DNA of 5,192 nt from an uncultured Prevotellaceae bacterium (GTDB taxonomy: Bacteria > Bacteroidota > Bacteroidia > Bacteroidales > Muribaculaceae), in assembly GCA_946055125.1 (NCBI GenBank), contig CAMGFF010000184.1:1-5192 (forward strand), given 5' to 3'. The position numbers and the translations under genes are program-made. Shown here one piece after another: positions 1 through 5,192 of the stretch (position 1 is the stretch's first letter; every line of letters starts with the position of its first letter). The notes under the pieces were generated by a model. That model searched no databases, was not told where the DNA came from, and worked only from the letters and a program-made list of their open reading frames with translations.

Positions 1-116
1 ATGGCATATTACGGCAGCGCATACGCGAATATCTGAACACGGTGCCAGGAGTGAGTTCGTATCGCGATGAGCATGTGCAATTTGGGGGAGCAGGGATAAC
101 AGTGGTGGAATTATAG
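1..116 (+). CDS. mutS2: MutS2 C-terminal end (Smr domain), 5'-truncated by window start
   Basis: This is the tail of a gene that begins before the window. The frame is open from the window edge (codons read from position 3) to TAG at 114-116, giving about 37 residues. They start GILRQRIREYL, contain a TVPGV segment and end in GGAGITVVEL. This matches my memory of the end of MutS2-type Smr domains: HGxGxG, then a helix of the LRxxIRxYL type, then a GGxGxTxVEL terminal strand. In Bacteroidales proteins the helix is preceded by HGTGNG, and the window would begin within its final Asn codon. MutS2 is a MutS-like ATPase that acts on DNA recombination intermediates and, in some bacteria, rescues stalled or collided ribosomes; the Smr domain carries nuclease activity. 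The ATPase part is outside the window, so another Smr-domain protein cannot be excluded. The gap of 111 bases and a separate promoter suggest it is not co-transcribed with the next gene. Confidence 0.75.
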   Translation, partial: GILRQRIREYLNTVPGVSSYRDEHVQFGGAGITVVEL

Positions 117-185
117 GTGAGTGGGGTGAGATGGGAATTTTGGGGGATTTTTGGTGGGGAGAGGGGGAGAATGAGGAAAAAGTTG
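117..185 (+). other. G-tract-rich intergenic segment
   Basis: No gene is supported here. On the + strand the segment holds five runs of three or more G: 123-126, 133-135, 142-146, 156-159 and 163-167. They are separated by 6, 6, 9 and 3 bases. Two more runs (84-88, 93-95) lie in the end of the preceding gene. The complementary strand is correspondingly C-rich. No inverted repeat that could form a terminator hairpin for the upstream gene was found. The arrangement could fold as a G-quadruplex if one long loop is allowed, but this is inference from composition only. Confidence 0.5.
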
Positions 186-193
186 TATTTTTG
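186..193 (+). promoter_or_regulatory. Bacteroidetes-type -7 promoter element for the DPP IV gene
   Basis: TATTTTTG is an exact match to the Bacteroidetes -7 consensus TAnnTTTG used by the primary sigma factor of this phylum. Its context (AAAAAGTTG before, CAGC after) resembles many Bacteroidales gene starts. Transcription would begin a few bases downstream, around 197-202, leaving a leader of roughly 25-30 bases before the ATG at 228. The usual -33 TTTG box, expected about 19-21 bases upstream, is not present; that position is occupied by G-rich sequence (163-167). The nearest TTTG (150-153) is 32 bases away, too far. The -7 call is good, but promoter strength is uncertain. Confidence 0.6.
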
Positions 194-227
194 CAGCAGA
201 TTAAGCTGAGAAAAGGAAAAAATAACT

Positions 228-2411
228 ATGACAAAGAATCGACACATTATTGTGGCAGCGTTGATGCTGCTCGTCGCGGCACTTGGTGCCGAGGCACTGA
301 CTATGAAGGATTTTGTGCTGGGGCAATGCAACCCCCAAAGCCTTGGGGAGATGATTCCGGCCAACGACGGGGCATGCTACTATGAGCTGACCGACGACGG
401 CAGCCGTATCATAAAGCGCAACTACCGCACCGGCGACGCGGTGGCAGTGGTGTTTAACACTGCTACGGCCCGCGATTGCAGGGTGAATGCGTGGGACGGC
501 TTTGAGATGTCGGACGACGAGATGTGGATATTGCTGTGGACCAACAAGCAGATGATTTACCGCCACTCCTTCAAGGCCGACTACTATGTGTATGAGGTGC
601 GGCACAACAAGCTCACGAAGTTGAGCGATGCAGGAGGCGAGGAGATAGCCACGATGTCGCCCGACGCACGCATGGTGGCATTTGTGAAGGACAACAACGT
701 GTGGGTGCGGAAGCTCGAATATGGCACAGTGCTGCCGGTGACCACCGACGGCAAGCGCAACGAGATAATCAACGGCGTGCCCGACTGGGTGTACCAGGAG
801 GAGTTTGGGCTGCTCAATGGCCTGGCGTGGTCGCCCGACTGCCTGACGCTGTCGTTCCTGCGGTGGGACGAGCGAGAGGTGCCCATGTACTCACTCAACC
901 TCTATGAGGGAGCGTGCGACCCGATGACGAAGTATGCGCTCTATCCGGGGCGGTTTGAATATAAATATCCAGTGGCCGGCGAGAAGAACTCCACGGTGAG
1001 CGTGGTGAGCTACGACGTGGAGAACCGCACGCTGAAGATCGCTAAGCTGCCCATAGCCGACGACGCCTACATTCCCCGCATAGAATATGCCAAGACCTCC
1101 GACAGGCTAATGGTGACGACACTCAACCGCAACCAGAACCATTTGCAGATATTTGCGGTGAATCCGCGCTCCACGGTGTCGAAGCTCATCTACAAGGAGC
1201 AGAGCGACTCGTGGATAAACCTCGCCAATGCCGATGCGGCAGTGTGGGGCGACAACACCTTCACCATACTGAGCGACAAGAGCGGACACACGCACCTATA
1301 CCAATACAGCAACAGCGGAGCCTTAGTGAAGCAAATAACGAAGGGCGACTGGAGCATAACCCAGTATTACGGCTACGACCCCGTGCAGCGCGTGCACTAC
1401 ATGCAGACCACTCAGGGCGGACCGCTCAACCGCGTGCTTGCCAAGGTTGATGCCAAGGGGGTAGTGACCAAGATAAGCGGCGAGAGCGGCACCTACAGCG
1501 CACAATTCAGCCGCGACTTCACGAGCTATGTGCAGAAATACAGTGACGCCACCACACCGCCGCGCTACTGCGTGATGAGCAACCGTGGCAAGAAACTGCG
1601 CAACCTGGAGCAGAACGCAGAATATGCCAAGAAATACACGGCAGGCAACATTCCAAAGAAAGAATTCTTCACCGTGGAGAGTGATGGCTACAAGCTCAAT
1701 GGCTACATGCTGAAGCCTGTGGACTTCGACGCAAGCCGCAAATATCCCGTGATACTCTCGCAATACAGCGGCCCCGGCTCGCAGAAGGTGCTCAACTCGT
1801 GGCGCATGGAGTGGGAGCAATACTTCGCCATGCAGGGCTACATAATAGTGAGCGTGGACGGGCGCGGCACCGGCGGACGCGGAAAGAAGTTTGAATCGAC
1901 CGTGTACATGCAGCTCGGCAAGCTGGAGTCGATTGACCAGTGTGCCGTGGCCGACTATATGGCTCAGCAGAGCTATGTGGATGCCAAGCGCATAGGAATA
2001 TGGGGCTGGAGCTATGGCGGATATGAGACGCTCATGGCGATGTCGCAGAAGAACAGCCGCTTTGCCGCCGGTGTGGCGATAGCTCCGGTGACCGACTGGC
2101 GCTTCTACGACACCATATATGCCGAGCGCTACATGCGCACTCCGCAGGAGAACGAAGAAGGCTACCTGGCCGGCTCGCCGATACAGAAAGTGGCCGACCT
2201 GAAAGGCCGGCTGCTGATAATGTGTGGCACGGCCGACGACAATGTGCACCCAGCCAACACGCTGCAATACCAGAGTGAGATCACCGAGCACAACAAGGTG
2301 ATCGACATGATGCTCTACACCAACATGAACCACTCGATAAACTATTGCAACGCACGCTACGCACTCTACCTGAAGGTGCTCGACTTCTTCGACACGCACT
2401 TGAAGCGATAG
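228..2411 (+). CDS. Exported dipeptidyl peptidase IV (S9B serine peptidase)
   Basis: This 727-residue prolyl dipeptidyl peptidase removes Xaa-Pro, and less well Xaa-Ala, from peptide N-termini. Residues 1-23 form a signal peptide (KNR, a hydrophobic core, then AEA as a likely signal peptidase I site; no lipobox), so it acts in the periplasm or at the surface. An eight-bladed DPPIV_N propeller covers about 60-440 and an alpha/beta-hydrolase Peptidase_S9 domain about 500-727. All hallmark residues are visible: Arg112 (YRHS) and Glu191-Glu192 (WVYQEEF), which hold the substrate N-terminus; oxyanion Tyr513 (QYSGPGSQ); nucleophile Ser595 (GWSYGG); Tyr627 and Tyr631 (FYDTIYAERYM); Asp670 and Asn672 (GTADDNVH); and His702 (MNHS). 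Length and triad positions lie within two residues of those I recall for P. gingivalis DPP IV. TGA at 207-209 is in frame upstream, so ATG 228 is the first possible start. AAGGA at 213-217 is a weak ribosome site. It leads the probable unit with miaA and the DPP III gene. Confidence 0.95.
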   Translation: MTKNRHIIVAALMLLVAALGAEALTMKDFVLGQCNPQSLGEMIPANDGACYYELTDDGSRIIKRNYRTGDAVAVVFNTATARDCRVNAWDGFEMSDDEMWILLWTNKQMIYRHSFKADYYVYEVRHNKLTKLSDAGGEEIATMSPDARMVAFVKDNNVWVRKLEYGTVLPVTTDGKRNEIINGVPDWVYQEEFGLLNGLAWSPDCLTLSFLRWDEREVPMYSLNLYEGACDPMTKYALYPGRFEYKYPVAGEKNSTVSVVSYDVENRTLKIAKLPIADDAYIPRIEYAKTSDRLMVTTLNRNQNHLQIFAVNPRSTVSKLIYKEQSDSWINLANADAAVWGDNTFTILSDKSGHTHLYQYSNSGALVKQITKGDWSITQYYGYDPVQRVHYMQTTQGGPLNRVLAKVDAKGVVTKISGESGTYSAQFSRDFTSYVQKYSDATTPPRYCVMSNRGKKLRNLEQNAEYAKKYTAGNIPKKEFFTVESDGYKLNGYMLKPVDFDASRKYPVILSQYSGPGSQKVLNSWRMEWEQYFAMQGYIIVSVDGRGTGGRGKKFESTVYMQLGKLESIDQCAVADYMAQQSYVDAKRIGIWGWSYGGYETLMAMSQKNSRFAAGVAIAPVTDWRFYDTIYAERYMRTPQENEEGYLAGSPIQKVADLKGRLLIMCGTADDNVHPANTLQYQSEITEHNKVIDMMLYTNMNHSINYCNARYALYLKVLDFFDTHLKR

Positions 2412-2443
2412 AGGATAAACAACCCACCCCAACCCCATAAGCG
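2412..2443 (+). other. Short intergenic spacer, no Shine-Dalgarno, C-tracts
   Basis: These 32 bases between the DPP IV stop and the miaA start contain three C runs (2423-2425, 2427-2430, 2433-2436). They contain no hairpin and no -7 promoter element. There is no Shine-Dalgarno-like purine stretch close to the miaA ATG; GAGGA at 2411-2415 is about 28 bases away. The spacing favours read-through from the gene before. Initiation without a Shine-Dalgarno sequence is common in Bacteroidetes. Confidence 0.5.
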
Positions 2444-3406
2444 ATGAGCAAGCACTACTACGACGACACACTGATAGTGATAACCGGCCCCACTGCCTCG
2501 GGAAAAACCGCGAAGGCAGTGGCTCTTGCCAAGGCTATCGACGCCGAGATAATAAGCGCCGACAGCCGCCAGCTTTACCGAGGCATGGACCTTGGCACCG
2601 GCAAGGACTTGGAGGAATATGACGGGGTGCGCTATCACCTTATCGACATCTGTGAGGCGGGATATAAATACAACCTCTTTGAGTATCTGCGCGACTACCG
2701 GGCTGCGTGCGACGACATACGCGGCCGTGGCAAACGAGTGATAGTGTGTGGCGGCACGGGGCTCTATGTGGAGAGTGTGCTGAAGGGGATTGAGCTTCCA
2801 CCGGTGCCAGAGGACGCAGCACTGCGTGCCTCGCTCGAGGGGAAGACACTCGAAGAGCTCACCGAGATACTGAGCAGCTACAAGACACTGCACAACACCA
2901 CCGATGTAGACAGCTGCAAGCGTGCCATACGCGCCATAGAGATACAGAAATACTATCATGAGCACCCCGATCTGGAGGTGCGCACCACGCCGCACCCGGT
3001 GGAGAACGCGCTGGTGATAGGGGTGGCGATCGACCGCGAGAGCCGGCGGCAGCGCATCACGGCACGGCTCAAGGCCCGCCTTGAAGCCGGCATGGTGGAT
3101 GAGGTACGGGGGCTGATAGCCGGGGGCGTTGCGCCCGACGACTTGATGTACTATGGCCTGGAATACAAGTATCTCACGAAATATGTGATAGGTGAACTGG
3201 GCTATGAGGATATGACCAAGCAGCTCGAGACGGCGATACACCAATTTGCGAAGCGGCAGATGACTTGGTTCCGAGGCATGGAGCGCAGGGGCTACCCACT
3301 GCACTGGATTGACTGGAGGCTGAGCGGAGAAGAATTTGTATCGGAAGCGCTTGGGCTGCTACGTCAACAAGAAGATGAAAAAACAAATGACAACACAAAT
3401 CAATAG
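2444..3406 (+). CDS. miaA: tRNA dimethylallyltransferase MiaA
   Basis: This 320-residue cytoplasmic enzyme transfers a dimethylallyl group from DMAPP to N6 of adenosine-37 in tRNAs that read UNN codons (i6A37), which MiaB can then convert to ms2i6A. The sequence shows a P-loop GPTASGKT at 15-22 and IISADSRQLYRGMD at 36-49, including the conserved Asp-Ser of the active site (40-41). It also has CGGTGLY at 102-108, SCKRAIRAIEI at 157-167 and QFAKRQMTWFR at 267-277. Length is normal for the family (about 300-320). The LGTGKD stretch at 50-55, in place of the common IGTAKP, fits a variant I associate with Bacteroidales, some of which carry two MiaA paralogues; whether this genome has a second copy cannot be seen. 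TAA at 2438-2440 is in frame just upstream, so ATG 2444 is the first available start. The C-terminal end (about 308-320) is hydrophilic low-complexity sequence (QQEDEKTNDNTNQ). The stop lies two bases before the next gene, suggesting coupled translation. Confidence 0.96.
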   Translation: MSKHYYDDTLIVITGPTASGKTAKAVALAKAIDAEIISADSRQLYRGMDLGTGKDLEEYDGVRYHLIDICEAGYKYNLFEYLRDYRAACDDIRGRGKRVIVCGGTGLYVESVLKGIELPPVPEDAALRASLEGKTLEELTEILSSYKTLHNTTDVDSCKRAIRAIEIQKYYHEHPDLEVRTTPHPVENALVIGVAIDRESRRQRITARLKARLEAGMVDEVRGLIAGGVAPDDLMYYGLEYKYLTKYVIGELGYEDMTKQLETAIHQFAKRQMTWFRGMERRGYPLHWIDWRLSGEEFVSEALGLLRQQEDEKTNDNTNQ

Positions 3407-3408
3407 AA

Positions 3409-5192
3409 ATGAACAAAATCGTAATTTCGGCCGCTGCTTTGGCACTGGCCACAACAAGCATTATGGCATCAGCACAGCAGAATTTCAGCTACAACGTGGA
3501 CCGCTTTGCCGACATAGAGGTGCTGCGTTATCAGGTACCCGGTTTTGAGCAGCTCTCGCTCAGCCAAAAGAAACTGGTGTATTACCTCAGCGAGGCCGCG
3601 CTTCAGGGCCGCGACATACTTTTCGACCAAAACGGAAAGTATAACCTCGCTATTCGCACCACACTGGAGCGCATCTACACGAGTTACAAGGGCGACAAGA
3701 ACTCGAAAGAATTTAAGGGACTGGAGAAATACTTGAAGCAGGTGTGGTTTGCCAACGGCATACATCACCACTACTCGATGGACAAGTTTGTGCCCGACTT
3801 CAGCGCGAAGTTCTTTGCTGCCGAGGTGAAGAAACTTGGCAAGAAACAACTCCCTCTCGCCAAGGGACAGAGTGTGGAGGCCTTCATTGAGGAGATAGTG
3901 CCGGTGATATTCGACCCCAAGGTGATGGCAAAGCGCGTGAACCAGGCCGATGGCGTGGATTTGATACTCACCTCGGCATGCAACCTCTATGAGGGCGTGA
4001 CACAGCAGGAAGTGGAGGACTACTATGCCAAGCTGAAAGACCCGAGCGACCCGACTCCAATTTCCTACGGACTTAACTCTCGACTGGTGAAGGAGAACGG
4101 ACGGATAGCCGAGCAGGTGTACAAGATAGGCGGACTCTACTCGCCGGCAATCGAGAAGATTTGCATGTGGCTGGAAAAAGCCTCGCATGTGGCCGAGAAT
4201 GCCGAGATGAAGGCCTATATCGACAAGCTCGTGGAGTTTTATGCCACCGGCAGCCTCAAGGCATTTGATGAATACTCAATACTATGGGCCGAGGAGACAA
4301 AGAGCGACATCGACTTTGTGAACGGCTTCATAGAGTCGTATGGCGACCCGCTGGGCATGACAGGGTCGTGGGAGAGCCTTGTGAACTTCAAGAACAAGCA
4401 ATCGTCGGTGCGCACACAGCTAATCAGCGACAACGCACAGTGGTTTGAGGACAACTCGCCGGTGGAGAGCCGCTTCAAGAAAGAGAAGGTGAAAGGCGTG
4501 AGCGCCAAGGTGATTACGGCAGCCATACTTGCCGGCGACTGCTACCCATCGACGCCAATAGGCATCAACCTGCCCAACGCCAACTGGATTCGCGCCGCTC
4601 ACGGCTCGAAATCGGTGACACTGGAGAACATCACCGATGCCTACGACAAGGCAGCGCAGGGCAACGGCTTCAATGAGGAATTTGTGTATTCCGACTATGA
4701 GCGTGGGTTGATGAAGCAATATGGCTCGCTGGCCGACAACCTGCACACCGACCTCCACGAGTGCCTCGGCCACGGCTCGGGCAAGCTGCTGCCTGGAGTT
4801 GACCCCGATGCACTGAAGGAACACGGGTCGACGCTTGAGGAGACCCGCGCCGACCTCTTCGCTCTCTACTACCTTGCCGACGCGAAGCTCGTGGAGCTTG
4901 GCATACTTCCCAACGCCGAAGCCTACAAGGCCGAATACTACAAATATGTGATGAACGGCCTGATGACCCAGCTCACGCGCATAGAGCCGGGTAAGGACAT
5001 AGAGGAGGCGCACATGCGCAACCGCCACATCATCACCAAGTGGGCCTACGAGAAAGGCAAGGCCGATAATGTGATAGAATTTGTGAAGCGCGACGGCAAG
5101 ACCTACGTGCGCATCAACGACTACGACACGCTGCGCAAGCTCTTCGGCGAGCTGCTTGCCGAAGTGCAGCGCATTACATCGACAGGCGCCTA
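3409..5192 (+). CDS. Exported dipeptidyl peptidase III (M49 zinc peptidase), 3'-truncated by window end
   Basis: The reading frame starts at ATG 3409 and stays open to the window end: 594 complete codons plus two bases (TA). M49 enzymes cut dipeptides from the N-termini of short peptides, typically of about 3-10 residues. The zinc motif HECLGH lies at residues 450-455 (bases 4756-4773), giving His450 and His455 as ligands and Glu451 as catalytic base. EETRAD at 477-482 supplies the third ligand, probably Glu478. Other family segments are GFIESYGDP (306-314) and GINLPNAN (385-392). The N-terminus (MNKIVISAAALALATTSIMASA, then QQ) is a signal peptide with a likely ASA cut site, so the protein is probably periplasmic, unlike the cytosolic animal enzyme. 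TGA at 3388-3390 blocks any upstream in-frame ATG; the A-rich leader lies within the end of miaA. Bacteroides DPP III is about 675 residues and also has HECLGH, so about 80 residues are missing here. The final TA is probably Tyr, because a stop there would be early for the family. Confidence 0.93.
   Translation, partial: MNKIVISAAALALATTSIMASAQQNFSYNVDRFADIEVLRYQVPGFEQLSLSQKKLVYYLSEAALQGRDILFDQNGKYNLAIRTTLERIYTSYKGDKNSKEFKGLEKYLKQVWFANGIHHHYSMDKFVPDFSAKFFAAEVKKLGKKQLPLAKGQSVEAFIEEIVPVIFDPKVMAKRVNQADGVDLILTSACNLYEGVTQQEVEDYYAKLKDPSDPTPISYGLNSRLVKENGRIAEQVYKIGGLYSPAIEKICMWLEKASHVAENAEMKAYIDKLVEFYATGSLKAFDEYSILWAEETKSDIDFVNGFIESYGDPLGMTGSWESLVNFKNKQSSVRTQLISDNAQWFEDNSPVESRFKKEKVKGVSAKVITAAILAGDCYPSTPIGINLPNANWIRAAHGSKSVTLENITDAYDKAAQGNGFNEEFVYSDYERGLMKQYGSLADNLHTDLHECLGHGSGKLLPGVDPDALKEHGSTLEETRADLFALYYLADAKLVELGILPNAEAYKAEYYKYVMNGLMTQLTRIEPGKDIEEAHMRNRHIITKWAYEKGKADNVIEFVKRDGKTYVRINDYDTLRKLFGELLAEVQRITSTGA

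Noticed and set aside
146..153. GATTTTTG as an alternative -7 promoter box
   Set aside because: It differs from TAnnTTTG at the first base, has no -33 box upstream and would give a leader of about 70 bases. The exact match at 186-193 is better.
131..385. Small + strand open frame starting in the G-rich gap and overlapping the DPP IV start
   Set aside because: It runs out of frame through the signal peptide and early propeller of DPP IV, and its start lies upstream of the predicted transcription start. Its composition is not protein-like.
2423..2436. C-tracts between the DPP IV gene and miaA as a G-quadruplex on the - strand or a regulatory site
   Set aside because: There are only three runs, one fewer than needed for an intramolecular four-stranded structure, and no repeat or dyad supports an operator.
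1323..2471. Long open frame (382 codons) on the - strand, antisense to the DPP IV gene
   Set aside because: It lies wholly opposite a well-conserved enzyme, its product has odd His/Val/Leu-rich composition and no recognisable domain. Such frames arise from codon periodicity in GC-rich genes.
2366..3304. Open frame (312 codons) on the - strand, opposite miaA
   Set aside because: Same antisense shadow effect; the + strand protein carries every MiaA motif, and the antisense product resembles nothing known to me.
3469..4188. Open frame (239 codons) on the - strand, opposite the DPP III gene
   Set aside because: It overlaps a conserved M49 coding region completely and has no supporting promoter, ribosome site or domain.
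5191..5192. The terminal TA as the start of a stop codon for DPP III
   Set aside because: A stop here would make the protein 594 residues, about 80 short of Bacteroides homologues; a Tyr codon is more likely, though the third base is not visible.

Overview
The window looks like chromosomal core DNA of an anaerobic Bacteroidota bacterium, most likely order Bacteroidales. A Muribaculaceae- or Prevotella-like genome fits best, but the sequence does not prove the family. The evidence is a Bacteroidetes-type TAnnTTTG promoter element (TATTTTTG at 186-193), gene starts with little or no Shine-Dalgarno sequence, and protein versions typical of Bacteroides relatives: a P. gingivalis-like DPP IV, a MiaA with LGTGKD, and a DPP III with an HECLGH zinc motif. 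Codon use is GC-rich yet favours AUA for isoleucine.

All genes are on the + strand. (1) 1-116: the last codons of an upstream gene, recognised as the C-terminal Smr domain of MutS2. (2) 117-227: a G-rich intergenic stretch with a -7 promoter element for the next gene. (3) 228-2411: complete exported dipeptidyl peptidase IV, with catalytic triad and substrate-binding residues intact. (4) 2444-3406: complete miaA, tRNA dimethylallyltransferase. (5) 3409-5192: most of an exported M49 dipeptidyl peptidase III, cut by the window end about 80 residues short of the usual family length. No terminator-like hairpin, RNA gene, mobile element, repeat array or CRISPR was seen.

The last three genes are separated by only 32 and 2 bases and probably form one transcription unit from the promoter near 190. 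The two peptidases both remove dipeptides from peptide N-termini, and both carry signal peptides. They probably work outside the inner membrane, turning peptides into dipeptides for uptake, with DPP IV handling penultimate-proline substrates and DPP III a broader set of short peptides. MiaA is a tRNA-modification enzyme with no obvious link to that task, so its place between them is probably incidental clustering.

I found no evidence of a new biological system. The points worth a second look are modest: the G-tract cluster before the promoter, the two exported dipeptidyl peptidases around miaA, the predicted export of DPP III, the Cys-containing zinc motif and the AUA bias.
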